Source of the DNA: Inia geoffrensis
Taxonomy: Eukaryota > Chordata > Mammalia > Artiodactyla > Iniidae
Length of the DNA: 64,000 nt
Direction of reading: 5' to 3'
NCBI GenBank assembly: GCA_036417435.1
Contig: CM070903.1
Location: 84,623,501-84,687,500 of the forward strand
In this document: one piece after another, positions 40,159 to 55,100 of the stretch
How the letters are laid out: every line of letters begins with the position of its first letter
Position numbering within the stretch: the stretch's first letter is position 1
The notes under the pieces: model-generated
Database searches by the model: none
What the model was told of the DNA's origin: nothing
Seen by the model: only the letters and a program-made list of their open reading frames with translations
Position numbers and translations under genes: made by a program

Positions 40159-43100
40159 CTGGTCCAAAAAACAAAGATGTTAGTGATTCTCTCAAATATC
40201 TAAATAATTCAATCAATTAAGTTACCGAAAGAACCATCCCATGCACAGGCTCTAGTAGATGGGGATGATGATGAGTGATAGGCATGGTTTAGGGCCACTC
40301 TGGGGATGGGGAGCGGGCAGGTGCCTTCTCTCTCCCCCTCTTCTTTCCCACTAATTCCTTTGACTCTGGTGGAGATGTGGCCTACCCTCTTCCCGGTCAG
40401 CCCTATTTAGGGCTCAAATATGACTTCCTACCACAGGCATGAGATGGATTTCAATAAGGTGGTTGAATGATTAAGAAGAAGAAAAAAAAAGACTGGGGAT
40501 TGAGAAAAGAGAAAGGAAGCAGAACAGAACGTTATTGCTGTAATTCAGTCTCAGCCGAATGAAAGCTGATTCAATGCACCACAGAGCCCATCTCTTGGAA
40601 AGATGGGAGATGGAGTTATGGCAGGCCAAGTGTGACGTTCAGTGTTCTTATCAAAAGCACTCAGGTCACTATGTCTTCACATTTGGGACCAGAGAGGCGA
40701 GCAGGGGCTGCAGAGGCACTCCACCCACTCCTGGATCTCCAACAGGACAAGCAGCAGCATTACTAGAACTCCTTTGTTCCTCACTTTTTGTAAAGACCTC
40801 TCTATACTGCCTGATGTGTTACATTCCTGTCAAGTCTGACCTAATCATATTCCTCTGATTTAGGTCTCTTCATGTCCTCAGGTACTCTGTTAAAGTTATA
40901 TAAATTTATGACAGCTTTTAAGCACAATAGAATAAAATAAATTTGTTTCCTTTGAAAGGAATGCCTGTCTATCATTCTTTCAGGGCCCGGGAAAAGAGCA
41001 AAGTTCAGCTTCCCAATCAATGACAATTAGAGAGGCTGCAAAGAGCACCGGTGAGCCTGTGGGTATACAGCCAGCGAGATCTAAGTTTAAATCTAGGTTC
41101 TATCATGTATTTGCTGGGAAAGCCAGGCAAGATTACCTTTCAGAGCCCGGTTTCCTGATTTCTAAAAAGAGGGCATGAGTTCTGAAATGAACAACAGATT
41201 AGGTAATATATATGCAGTGCCTGGCCCTAAACCTGACACGAAAGAAACACTGCTTTTATCTTCAATGGCAACGAATTGGTATTTGTTCAACCCCGTAACA
41301 TATGAGAGTCCTACTGAACAGGGTCTATGCAGTAGAGACGGGGAAGATACAGACCTCTCACAACCACGAGACTCTCTCAAAACAACCAAGCACACCCCCA
41401 AGTCTGTCTGGCTCTGAGAATGTCCCCAGCACTGACACCTACTGAACTGACTTAGGTCTAAAACATCATGATGGGCAACTAAACTGTGAGGAAGTACCTG
41501 TCAGCCTGATACCACCAACTAAAGAGATAACGGTACCTGTTGTGAGATGCTGCCTGGTATCCAACCGCCAAAGCCTGTCTCAGGATGTCACTGACCAGCT
41601 GCTCTGTAGCCTACAACAGAAGATGCTGTTACTCTCAAAAGGGCCACCTGATTGTTGGCAAGAAGGGATGCAGCTGACCCCATCCCATACCCTAAACTTG
41701 GAAACAGCTATATCTAAGGATCAAAAGTCCTTAAGGAAAAATTAAAGGTTCGAATAATAGACCACAAATAATAGCCCACAATTACAGAGGCTATGATTCT
41801 GAGAAATTATGAAGGGGGTAATTTTCATTAATCAGACATTATTTTTAAGAACAGGTGAGGGCTATTTGTGAGGTATCCCTGCTCCTGGAGGAGATCTACC
41901 AGGAAAGGAACTGCTGAGCTAGGATCTGGCTGGGTAAGGAACCTGGTTTTGTCATCCTCTCACCGAGGGATGGGACAGTTGTGGCTATTGTTGTTGACAT
42001 GTGAGTCACCTCTTTAAGCACTGAGACCTATGACTCTCACCTCAGGCTACTTATTAAAAAGCACTTGAAATGGCACTGAAAGATATCATTAGAGTGACAT
42101 CAGCACAGAAACTCTTGTAGAACTACAATTTAATTCATTTAAAAATCAGAAGGAAAGAAAAGAGAAAACTTTAAGCCCGAATAAGCTGAGAAATCATAAA
42201 GCCTGTCATCTCTGTTCCATTTCTGTCCTTGTCTTACTCAAAGCAGCCTGGCAGCCAGGCTGTCCTGCCCGGCTGGCCCCTCAGCGCTTCAGCCCCTGAC
42301 GGCAGCTCACGGCCCCTCTGCTGCCCACAGGCACCCACCTTCAAAATCATATCTTCCACCACCGACGCATACACATTCCTATGCAGCGCCACAGGCTGCA
42401 GAGTGATCCCAATCTGGAAGAGCAGAAGAAAGCCATTCGTTCCTATGTCTGCATGAAAAACAAGCACGCTTCTGATACCCAAGATGATGTCCGGGTGAAG
42501 AATAACTCCACAAACGTTCTGGACAAAACCCAGAGAAGTAACACAGAATATAACCACCAGAAACTCTGTTATCCCACCACTCCATGTTTCTAAGGGATTG
42601 TTAAAAATGCTATTATAATCCTGCTCTTACCCCCAAATCTCCTTCATGAGAGAACGTAGGATTTGCCGTGAATTCTGACAGTGGGAGCAACATACTGGAA
42701 AGCCTGGAATCAGACTCTCAGGCCCTATTTGCAATAGGTGATAAAGATATACTTGGAAACGGCCCCACTTGTCATCTCCTTCTGTAGGTGAAAAAAAGCT
42801 AGTCTTTCATCACTTGGGTCCCAGGCAGCCGTGCAGCAGGCAGATGCTGAAGTGAGGCTGCGTTCCACTGGAGGTAGGTAGATAATTCTCTCCTGTACCA
42901 TAAGGGCACTGAGTGCCACGTCCACACCCTGGCAGGGCACTTGGGAGCTATTACAGTGTCAAGGAGAGCTCATTATGACCTGCCTCATGAGGGAAAGGTG
43001 CTTCTGCTGAGGCAAATGAGAAAAGAGGAGATGAAAAGTAAAACACTGCCTACATCTAGCTGCCTTTGCTTCAATTTCATGTTCAACGAGCAGCCTCTCT

Positions 43101-46100
43101 ATACATGTAATTCATTTTCCTGCCCAAGGGCCCTGATGTAGGAAGGCAGGTGCCCAGAGAGCAGAGCCCAGGTTTACCAGGCAGAAGGAAATCACACACC
43201 TGCTTCACCAGGAAGCCTGGTGTCAGCTTCTAAGGCTGAGCGTCCGAGCACCTCGCACCTGGTTAGGGACCCAGCAGCACAAGCCTCAGTCCCCTACCTT
43301 CTGTGTGACGTCCCCAATAAATTCAGAGCCTGGTGTCGGTGGCAGGTAGAATTTCATTTCTTCCTGTTTCTCGTCCTGTTCTTTTTTGATGTTTATCTTT
43401 AACGGCTCTGAGAGGTTGAGGATGTCCACCTCCTCCTCATTCTCAGGCTCTCTTTTCTGAAACTGCTGCAGGTCCTCCAGTTTCCGGCAGAGGTTGTCAG
43501 CAGAGGAGAATGATGATGGGCACTCTAAATGAGAGGTAATCAGTCTTATGACAGCTGTGGTGACAAAAGAAAGGGACTTTCCATCTCCAAGGGACCAATA
43601 GCCTGAGACCCAGAGAAGAAGGGTAAGTATCAAGGGAGCTGACCTTCTTTCTGGTTCTAAAATTCTATGAATCTATAATTATGAGAACTCGTAATTCATA
43701 AGGGAGACAAGCACCAAGACAGGCATCTTGTGTTAAAACATATGTGCTGTTAAGGACCATCTAAGTCAAAACAACACATAATTCATACTTATGCCACCCA
43801 AAACAAGGCCATCCTCCCACCCCACTAATTTTTTTTCAAATTTTAAATCTGGAGAATTTAGAAATGCACAATAAAGAAATTAAAAATCATCCATGCTCTG
43901 CTTAGAGGTAAGTACTACTAACATTTTAGTGTATGCCATGCATCCAGTCTTTAATAAGTTGATTTATAAAAAGCCCAACAAAGAGTATTAGAAGTTTAAA
44001 GCCAGCAGGGGCTCTGGGAATCTTCTAGTGCATCCCTTTCACTTTATAGATAAATAAGTGAGGTCCAGACTGGGACAAGATGGAGTTAAGGGCAGCCAGC
44101 AGGATGGAGGTAGAGCATCCAGCTCCTGGCTTTCTCTGTTTTATTGGCAGGATGCTCACAGATCAGTCAGTCATATTAACAGAAAGCCTAGTATTGTGCT
44201 TTACATACACTACCAGTGAAGCACAGAAGTAACTGACATGGTCTCTGCTCTCCAAAGAGCTTAGATATAAATCTGACAAATCCTCAAGGTTCTGATATTA
44301 AATACCACTGGAGATCAGAGAAAGGAGAGACCACCCTGTGTTAGGGCTCTGGGGAAAGCTTCATGGAGAAAATGGGACTTGTGCTAAGTCTTAAAGGAAC
44401 CCCCCCGAGACCCTCCCTGTGCTCCAGGTTCCCTCAGACTGGGAGGTGGAGCATCTGTTTTTCTACAGAAATGGGGCTGAGAAGAGAAAACACTCCTTAT
44501 TCATTAAGGTGAAACTCAAAAAATATTTTCCCCATATGTCTTTTATAGCCAGCTCCCCTGCACCCCTGCCCACATATAGCTCAGTTACTTGTGTCTTTAT
44601 CATAAAACAATTCATTTTATCTGCAACATTATTAGTTGTTTAAACCTGTGCCTCCAGCACTGGGCAGTGCACTTCCAGGCTAGGTTTTGGAGATAAAGTA
44701 ACAGATAAGACATCGTCCCCATCTTCAGGGAGAAGACTCGTCTGTGTGAGGGTGGCTATAAGGTCACAAAGGAAGAAGTCACTTCTACCACAAGGAAAGG
44801 AGTTAGATCAAGAAGGTCTTCAAAGGAGAAATGATGCTGAGGAAGGGGGCTCCTGAATGAACAGTGTGTTCCTGTTGCATGTCATGGGCCAGAACATTCC
44901 TGGCTGGGGCACAACACTTGGGACACTTGGGCACAAATAGTTCTGTAGGGACCATCCTGGGGGTGGGCGGGACACCCAGGGTGGGGTCCTGTTCTCTAAG
45001 GCAGCTCTTGGAGTCCTCAGGTCCCTTCACCTCAGCTGAAGGAAAGAGCATGGAAAACTGCTGGGGCTGACGTGGCCCGAAAACCATGGAGGCTGACAGG
45101 TGACCGTGTGCTCCAAGGAAACACCTCTCGGCTGCTGATGGTGCCAGAGTCCCACCAGTGCTTACCTGGCTCGCTGTCAATCTGGGTCAGCACATCCTCG
45201 ATTGAGTCCCCGTCGCTCCTCAGGCTTTCGGGGTCAGGTGGGGTGTAGCCATGGCAGCGACACCAGTGAGCAATGTGCTTGGTTTTAAGCGGAGTCAGGT
45301 GATGAAATCTTGGATTCTTTTCCAGTATCTCTTGTAAGACTTTTCGCATTGTCATTGCTCTTTGCCACTTAAAAAAATTAAGGGGGGAGGGGGAGAATTC
45401 TTCAACTTAGCGTGTTCAAATAAATCACCCAACTCTAAACTACCATGCTAACTTATGAGAATCATTTTTTTCTAAGGAAAAAAAAATCTGATGGTGTTAC
45501 TCCTCAGTTTTTTAAAAAAGTAAAAACTCTTACCTAATGCTTATAAAATAAAACTGAAATTCCTAGGTTTGGCCTATAAGGTGTTTCACCTGGTCTTAAC
45601 CTGTGATCTCCCACTTCCCCAGCCTTCCCAGCCTTCCCCAAACTCATCACACTGACTTTCTCAAAGCTTCCTAAGCATGCCTCTGTACCTGCTACTTCCC
45701 TCTTATAACCTTACTGTCTGGCATAGTTGCTGCCACACTGAGTAATAAGTACTTGACTTAATTTTAATGTAATTCTTTAGAATTTCTTAGAAATTTTTAC
45801 CAATGCAGGAAAAAGTAGATCTTTCAAAGGCTAGCTACATGTCTTTGGAGAATAAGATTTTTAACTAAGGAAAAAGTTCTACCATCAAATATTTAACAAG
45901 GGACTTCCCTGGTGGTCCAGTGGTAAAGCAATCTGCCTTCCAATGCAGGGGATGCAAGTTCGATCCCTGGTAGGGGAGCTAAGATCCCACATGCCACGGG
46001 GCAACTAAGCCCTCACGCCGCAACTACTGAGCTCGAGCACCACAAACTACAGAGCCTGCGTGCCACAACTAGAGAGAGAAAACCCGCATGCCACAACTAG

Positions 46101-49100
46101 AGAGAAGCCTGGCGCCGCAACGAAGAGCCTGTGTGCAGCAATGAAGACCCGGCACAGCCAAAAAATAAAGTTAAAAAAAAAAAATTTTAACGAAACATGC
46201 TGCAAAATTTATCATTGCTCCATGTGACGAGGTTTATGGAAGCAGCCAGAACGCACATGTATTTTGGTTATTTTCTCTAATAGGCTCTCAGTGGTGGCCT
46301 GCAGCAAACATGGGATTACCTCAGCAGCTCTCCTTTTCCCAATGTTCCAGCCATAATACTGCTCCACAGATTTTGCAGAAAAACAGCTGGCATCTTCACC
46401 TAGAATGCACATATCCAGCAAACTCTGAATAAAGTTATGATTTAAATAAAATCTTATTTGCTGGAAGCACGTCCAGAGTTTCTTTAGACCTCTTTATTGG
46501 CTACGTTCCTTAACGGGCAAGTTCAGATGCAACATAACACACTCATTCGTGTGTTCTCAAAACAACAGCCCTCCCTGGGAAATCAGCTTCTCTGGTAGAG
46601 AAAGTATCATGGCAGTAGACTACCTATTAAAATAAGTGGAAATGGCACTCCACTGGGAACAGGAGACCTGAGATCTAGCCTTGGCCTTGCCATTCACTAA
46701 GCTGCCTTGGGCAACCTATATCATCTCTATGGGCTTCAGTTTTCTTAACTGTAAAATGAGACCACTGGGAAAGATGGTTCCAGAACTGCCTTTCAGCTCT
46801 AATATTCTGTATTTGTATCTGAATTTTTTTAAAAAGATTAAAAATTTTTTTTCCTACTGGGCTAGAAAAATCACTGAGTTTACTTTGAGCTACCTCGAAA
46901 TGACCCCTTTGAGGGGAAAAAAAGAAATAGTTTCTTTGCTATTACAGCTGGAAAAAATAAGCAAGGTAGTCTGTGCTTGGCCTATTGTTTTCATATTCCC
47001 ATGAATGTGAAATGATAATCTGCTTCATCCCTTCCCTCTAAATGTTTGCGGGTGATCTTGCCCGAGAGCCGAAGCCTAAGTATCCAAAGGCTGTCAGTCA
47101 TGCCCTTGGTGAGGGCTGTTGATTCTGTCAGAGCAATTGGGGCTGAGAAGCAAACTGTTCAGTCTTGCTGACAGTGGGCAGGGATAGAGGAGACATCACT
47201 GCAGGAGGTCTTGACAGTCGTTTATTTCTACACAGTGAGTGTTAGATGAAAGATAAAAAAATTCCTTCTGCAGATCAAACCGTGAAAATAGTAAGACTAA
47301 CTGACGAAGATATTGTGAATTCTAAACCCTGCAAATGAGCTACAGCTGTAGCTAAAACCCTCTGTGATAACTACCATGTCAGTATTAATTACAATACCAA
47401 GTGATTCAAGTTGACTTAATATCCCAAGTACTTCACAGCTTTAAAAAAAAATGCATCCATATATTCAGTATTGTCTTACTTTTTGCAGTGATTAAAGGGA
47501 TCTTCTTTACTACTGCTGTTAAGAGTTGCTGGATAGTCTCTAAATGGTCTATCCTGAGAAGGACAAAGAAAAGAAAATTAAGGTAGGGAATACACAGAGC
47601 AGCTTCTAACTGTGTGTGTGTGTATGTGCATATAACACACATATGAATTTATGTATATATTTCTCCTTTCCAAGGGAATTAAAATTTAAACCAACTATAT
47701 TGGTATGCCCTTCCTTCTATGCATAGCCTTCTTTACAAATGAAGAGCATTCAATGCTTAAAAAGTCAACACTAAGATGAAACCCCAAGAATGACAAATTA
47801 TGCAAACCTGACATTTCATTTTATCTATATTTTAAAATTAAATAGCCACGTAATCTTTTTGCAATGTGATTGTCACTAGAGTAGGGAATTCTATCATACA
47901 ATGCCTATCTTAGGGTTATTACAGTGCATGCTGTCACCTGTCATGTGAAAGTGGCTAAACTTCTACCATTCCCAGCAGTTTGAAATACTTCAAAATATGC
48001 AGTCAGGTGGGTTCCCAATTCGGAAATTAGAAAATCTCTGGGAGTATTTTTAGAAGAAGCACTGATGGGCTTCCCTGGTGGCGCAGTGGTTGAGAGTCCG
48101 CCTGCCGATGCAGGGGACACAGGTTCATGCCCCGGTCTGGGAAGATCCCACATACCACGGAGCAGCTAGGCCCGTGAGCCACGGCCGCTGAGCCTGCGCG
48201 TCCGGAGCCTGTGCTCCACAACCGGAGAGGCCACAACAGTGAGAGGCCCGCATACCGCAAAAAAAAAACCAAAAAATAAAACGAAGCACTGAGTCTGTAT
48301 GGGCCATGAAAAGGCAGCTGTTTAAGATTAGGCAGGTGTGTGGATACTCCGACACAAAATGTATACACACCTGAGTAATTACATCATGAAAAATTTCATA
48401 CCCAAAGATTCAGCAAAGAAACTTCGTGTTGGTAAGCTCAAATGGAGGGAGATCTGTAATTGCAGCAGAGGCTTTTGAGGCAACAAATCAAGTGCTGCTC
48501 AGAGGTCACGTCAAGGGGTTAAATGAAGACTCCTGAGCTGTGCAGCAAATGGTAATACTTGTTCACCACACACGGACAGAAGGTTTCCACCCATCAAAGG
48601 GTTTAACTCATACACACAACTCTACACATATGCAGCTGTCTCAGGGATGGTTTTTTAAAAGTACCATAAACACACCAAAAGCACAACTCCCTTAGAGAGG
48701 ACTGAAATAATTACTTAATGACATAGTTTCCCAGCTCAGAACTTTCTTCTGTTTTCACGGCTGTGTGACCATCCTGAGAAGGGCAGCTTGGCACAGGTGT
48801 TTCTGGTTCAGTCTTCACTACAAGGGAAGAGCAACAATGAGAGAGCTGTTAGGGTTCAATGACGGAAGGACACGTGCGGGCAGAAACAAAAGCTCTTCCA
48901 TGGAAACTCAGTGAGGACACTGCCACAGCAGCTGCTGCAGAGACATGGCCAGGGCGCTGAGACGGCGCCTATCATCACAGGATCAGCAGACAAGGGGAGA
49001 ACTGTTAGCCTGGGTCTCATGACAAGGTGGGGCAATAAAGTGGCTTTTTAGATATTTCTTAGAGGGGTAACCACAGTGCTATGTGAGATCTCTCTCTCTC

Positions 49101-49105
49101 TCTCT

Positions 49106-49150
<45 letters not shown>

Positions 49151-52100
49151 TTGAACAATTCCACATTAAAATACAATGCTGGCCTGTTCTAAGTTCTAAT
49201 ATCCTTCTGCTTATCATCTCTCCAGCTAAGTTTATCAACTTTTAGCATTATCTTAGTGTTCTAAAACACAGGGCAAAAAGCAAAAATCAGATATGTTGGT
49301 GCTTGGAAAACTCCAAGCTAATCACATGCAGCTTTTTAATATCACCAAATCTACTGATGGAAGAGAGCAATGTCTCAGGAGCATTGTCTTCCTTTACTTT
49401 CACAGTCTTCTTTGATCAAAATACTGTGAATACACACTCGCTGCTTCTGTATCAGCGTCCCTGTCTTCAGTCTCTTCCCTAACAACCCATTTTGTACAGA
49501 AAAATTTCCTAAAGGACCGTGTTAGTGTCATTTTCCTACTCAACATCCTTCAATAGTTTCATAAAAGCAAGGGTCTACAAATGAGATCTGCTAGTGCATC
49601 TTTCCCTTTTTTTGATGCATAACATAACTTGCATAAAATGCACAAATATTAAGGGTACAGTTTGATAAATTTTACCTACGTATTCATCCATGTACCCATC
49701 ACTCCAATCAAAATAGAGTATTTCCAGCCCTCAACCTGGCTCCCTTACGCTTTTGGCATTCTTTCCTGCCAAAGATAACCACCTTTTGTCCACTTTAAAT
49801 TTCATGTAACTGGAATCATACTGTGCTACCCTTCTGTGTCAGCATCTTTTTAGCTATTAAAAATAACAATGTAATGGACATGCTTGTATATGTCTTTGGG
49901 TGGACATACACATGCATTTCCTAGCAGTGTATCTGCTGATAGGGCAGATATATGCGTTTCCTAGAAGTGTATCTGATGATAGGGCAGATATATGTTTAAC
50001 TTTATTAGAAACTGCCAAACTGATTTCCAAAGTAATTATATCCATTTGTAGTCCCATGAGCAGTGTATGTGAGTTCCAGTTGCTTCACATCTTTGCCAAC
50101 ACTTAGTAATGTCAGTTCTTTTCATTTTGGTGATAGAATAGTATCTCACTACGGTTTTAACTTGCATTCCCTTGATGACTGATGAGGCTGAACAACTTTT
50201 CATTTCCTTATGAGATATTTCAATATCCTCTTCTGTGAAGTACCTGTTTACATTTCTTGCTCTTTAAAAAAAATCAGTGTCAGTCTTTTTCATATTGATT
50301 TTTAGGTCTGTGTATATTCTGAACAGAACTCCTTTGTCAAATATATCAATTGCAAATTATCTTCCAGGATGTGGCTTGACTTTCACTCTTAATTTTGTCC
50401 CTCTAATAAAATGAGGTTCCTAGTGTTAATAAAGTAATTTATCAATCTTTTCTTTTATGGCTAGCTTTCTTGTGTGCTCTTTGCCCAAGGTCATGAAGAT
50501 ATTCTCATATTCTTTTAGAAGCTTTATTGTTTTACCTTCACATTTAGTCTATGATCCAATTCAAATTAATTTCTGTTTATGGTGTAAGGCAGGGGCCAAG
50601 TTTTGTTGTTTCCCCAAATGGATATATCCAATTAACTCAGCTCTATTTATTGAAAAGAACATCCTTTCCCTACTGAGTTTGTTGACTATATATGTGTGAG
50701 TCTATTTCTGGGCTCTTTTTTCTGTTCAATTATTCTTTTTGTTTCTTTAAAACATTTTTTTATTTTTAAACAATTTTTAAAGGTTATTTTCCATTTGCAG
50801 TTATTACAAAATACTGGCTATATTCCCTGTGTTGTACAATACATCCTTTGAGCTTATCTTACAACCAATAGTTTGTACCTCCCACTACCCCACCCCTATA
50901 TTCTGTCTATTCTTGAACCAATACTACACTATCTCAATTACTGTAGCTTTACAGTATATATATATCTGGTGGCCCAAGTCCCCTGGCTTTTTGTTCTTCA
51001 AGACTGTCTTAGCTACTCTAGGCCTTGCATTCCCATATACATTTTAGATTTAGCTTGTCAATTTCTGCACAAGCACAGAAACAACAATGTAGGGATTCTG
51101 ACTGGGACTGTATTGAATCTATGTCATTTGGGGGGAGGATTAATAACATAACAGGTCTTTCAGTAAATTAATATAAATAATTATAATTATTTATAATTTA
51201 TTATATTTATAATGGTATATCCTTCCATTTATTTAGATCTTTTAAATTTCTCTCAGAAATGTTTAGTGGGTTGTTAGCAGTTAATTTCTATATAGAAATC
51301 AAAATGGCTTTTGTATGTATACAGACTTGTATTGAGTGACCTCGCTAATTTCACCGTTAGCAATACATCTTCCCCCAACCCCTAGTGATTCCAAGACTTC
51401 AAAAAACAAAAGGAAGGCCTCAGAAAAAGTTCAGATACTCCAGTTCTATAAGTGCAAGTATAGTCACTTTATTTACTTATTGTTTGGCCACACTGCATGG
51501 CTTACAGGTTCCTAGTTTCCCAACCAGGGATTAAACCCAGGCCATGGCAGTGAAAGCGCCTAGCCCTAACCACTGGACCTCCAGGGAATTCCCGCAAGTA
51601 TACTCACTTTAATCTGGCACGCAAACAATTACAAAATTATATAATCAGCATATTCAGGTTGGGATAGCTATTCTACTGGAGAAATGAAAACATATGCTGA
51701 GACTTACATATAATAGCCCCAAACTGAAAATAACCCTAATCTCCACTAACAGGAGAAAGGATAAACAAATTATGGTATATCCATCCATCCCTACAATGTG
51801 GAATACTACTCACCAACAACATGGTTGAATCTCAAAAACATTGCAGCGAGTGAATGAAATCAGACACAAAAGAATGTATGTTCTTCCATTCACATAAAGT
51901 TTAAAAATAGATACAACTAATTTATCATAATAGAAATCAGAACAGTGGTTGCCTATACGGGATGGGAATTGACTGGAAGGGGGCACAAGGTGATGGAAAT
52001 TTCTATAGCTTGAATGCAATATTGGTTACTCGGGTTTATGCATTTGTCAGAACTCATCAAGTGGTATGCTTAGTATCTTTGCACTTCATTACACAAAATT

Positions 52101-55100
52101 TTCCTCAATTAAAATCAAAACAGAGATGCTCTGGCCCCAGTCCAAAATTAATTGAATCAGAATCTGTATGAGGAAGGCCTATGATATATACCTACTGCTG
52201 AGAAGAAACGCTGGTCCAGATTAGTATCAATTCTTTCATCAGGACTAGCTAATTTTTCCTATAAGGAACTAATCAGTAAATATTTTAAGTTTTGTGGGTC
52301 ATATGATCTCAGCTAGAACTACTCAACTCCTGAGGTTGCAGTGCACCCATGGACAATATGTAAATGAATGGGCATGGCCATGTGCTCATTAAAAAATGAG
52401 CAGCAGACTAGAGTCAGCCAACCCTTGCTTTGGATGGTCATGCTGTAAGTTCCAAATCCATCTCTTCACAAGACTATTATGAGACATCCTGGCATGCCTG
52501 GAAAGTATTTCAAATTCTGACTGTACTGCTTTCTAGTTTTCTAGACTTGGGAAGTATGGACTTAGTATCTCCAAACTTCAGTTTCCTCAATTGCAAAATG
52601 GGCGTAATAGCTGTCCTAAAGTACTGTGATAATTAGTGATATATATATAAAGCAGCTAGCATAGTGCCTAGTACACTTTAGGCTCTTAAACATGGTAGCT
52701 ATCATTATTGTAGATGTTACAAATGTCAAAATGTGTTGTTAACCCACTGCACTATCTCCATCTACTCAACAGTCAGAAATGTCCCCACTGCCAGCTGCCA
52801 AGGTCTGGCCCTACCTACAGCTCCTTTACTGGAACTACATATCCCAGATGAGTCCCTTTAATTGGTCTACTCCCCCAAACAAACCCTCTGAGTCTTTGTC
52901 TCTACTGTTCCCTTAATCTGGCATTGCCCCTTGACCCCTCCACAGCTAAAAATGCTTCACTCTAAAGTCCAGGTTATAATCCGTGTCCCATACAAAGTGC
53001 TACACAAAAGTGCTACCCACCTAAACACCCCCAGCTTCCCTGACCAGACATCCTAGATTGAAATACTTCAGCATTCATTTTCTAGATCACTTACCCTGCA
53101 TGTATCAATCACTGCTTGCTGTCTACTGCAACTCTCTTCAACCTCATTATAAGTTCTTGGAGGGCAGAAATGATGCTTTATACATCTCTATTTCCCTTAA
53201 TGTCAAGTCTATATATAAACACTCTACATATTTTTGAAGTGGCTGATTCATGGATGCTGAAATTCAAGGGAGTCATATTACAGTAATGTCTTGCACAAAA
53301 CTTCTGGGCAAATATACTGTGGGAAACTACATACCTTTTGTAACAGTTGCTGGAGCAGAGCTGGGGACAACTGGAGTTGGGGCAGCTACAGGCAGAATGG
53401 CAGGCGATTTGTTGGTAGGAAATGACTGAACCACTAACAGGCAAAAAAGGAGGGGAGGATATAAGAAATATAGAAATTATTTTAATGAAAATGATCTAAC
53501 TCCCAGGTGGTAGCCCCTCTGTAGGCTACTAGCACAAAAACAATTTCAGTACAACAGATATGGTCCTTTTTTAATACAGTGATTGACAAGGTGGCTGTTT
53601 ACTATTAGTACCAGGGTAAATGAGCTGGTATCTTCAACTATGCAAATGGGGGCTTGTCACTAAACTCAGAAAATAAAAATCCAATTAACCTGCACTCATA
53701 AATGCTTAAAATGTAACCCCCCTACTCAACTTAAGAAATGGGCAGTTATTTAGAAGTCAGTGGATCATTTGGGTTTTACTTTCAGTCCTAGAGGTGGTGC
53801 CAGGGAGTATGGTGACAGCTCAAGGGCAGGCTAAAAAAGGGAGGAGTGGCCACCAAGTGACGGAATGCAGACTTTCCCACCAGACAGACCCAGAGACAAC
53901 CACACCCACAGGTGAAGAACTCACCTTTATTCACAGGCATCAGTATAGTCTGCATACCTCCAGATGTGTTTACACTGAGTGGTTTGAGCTGGCTGGGGAT
54001 TGTCAGGACAGCCTGCTGGGGATTGGACTGACTGGAATGAATCTTTAACAATCCTAAAATAAGTTGGAAGATAAAGCCAAGCTGAAGATCAGATGCTTCC
54101 TTGAAGTTCATGACCTCTTCAGCATTCATATTTCCTCACAGGAGGACATTCTTAGGACATTTACCCTTTCAATAAAGAAAGAGCTGGAAGCATGAGGCAA
54201 TGGATGCAGCTGATTTCTCAATGAAGCAATGATGCAACAATAATGATTTATTTTTACCCTGCTATCATAAAGTAATACAAAAATTTTTGGAAAAGTGGGA
54301 ATAATAGAAAAGAGAAAAGTCACCCAGAGTCCTACTGCAGAGACAACCAGTATCATCATTTTGAGATAGTTCTTTTCCATGTTTGTTTTTTATGACAATT
54401 TATTTGTTTTGTATATAGCTGTGGTATGTACAAACTGGATGTAAAATTTTGTATTTTGATTTGGATAACTGTCATTTCCCTACTTAAAAACCTTCTCTGG
54501 CTCTGGACTGCCTAGAGAATGTTTCCAAAATTAGTCAAAGCATTCAGAGTCCTTTTTTTTTTTTTTTTTTTGTGGTACACGGGCCTCTCACTGTTGTGGC
54601 CTCTCCCGTAGCGGAGCACAGGCTCCGGACACGCAGGCTCAGCGGCCATCGCCCACGGGCCCAGCCGCTCCACGGCATGTGGGATATTCCCGGACTGGGG
54701 CACGAACCCGTGTCCCCTGCATCGGCAGGTGGACTCTCAACCACTGAGCCACCAGGGAAGCCCCCAGAGTCCATTTTAATCTGGTCCTAATTTATCTGCA
54801 TCTTCTTTACAACAACCTTTACATATCTAATACTTCAGTCTGTCTACTCACCATATCTTATAATTTCCTATCTCTGTGCAGCCTTTATTTTTCAAACCAG
54901 ATATTCTCCACTTATTTTAGAAAGGGTCATCCTCTCCCACTTTGCTTTAAAAGAATTTCCATACTCCCATTTCCATTATAAAACTATTCTAGACATTCAG
55001 AGGGCCAGTAAAAAAAGTGACAAAAAGAGAGTACACAAGATACAACACAAACACATATTATAACAACTACTTTAAAAGAGCGACAGACAGGACTTCCCTG

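Larger units (their letters stand above)
48818..53334 (-). other. YEATS2: YEATS2 4.5 kb intron
   Basis: It contains a CT/AC microsatellite (49089-49145), an L1M relic (49605-51400) with a 40-bp tandem duplication and an inserted L1 3' fragment, a CHR SINE (51478-51594), an L1M 3' end (51660-52115), a MIR relic (52430-52700) and an L2-like stretch (52790-53200). Confidence 0.75.

Noticed and set aside
44803..45180. 125-codon minus-strand frame overlapping the YEATS2 exon at 45166
   Set aside because: A shadow frame: it runs mainly through intron sequence and touches the exon by only a few bases in the wrong frame.
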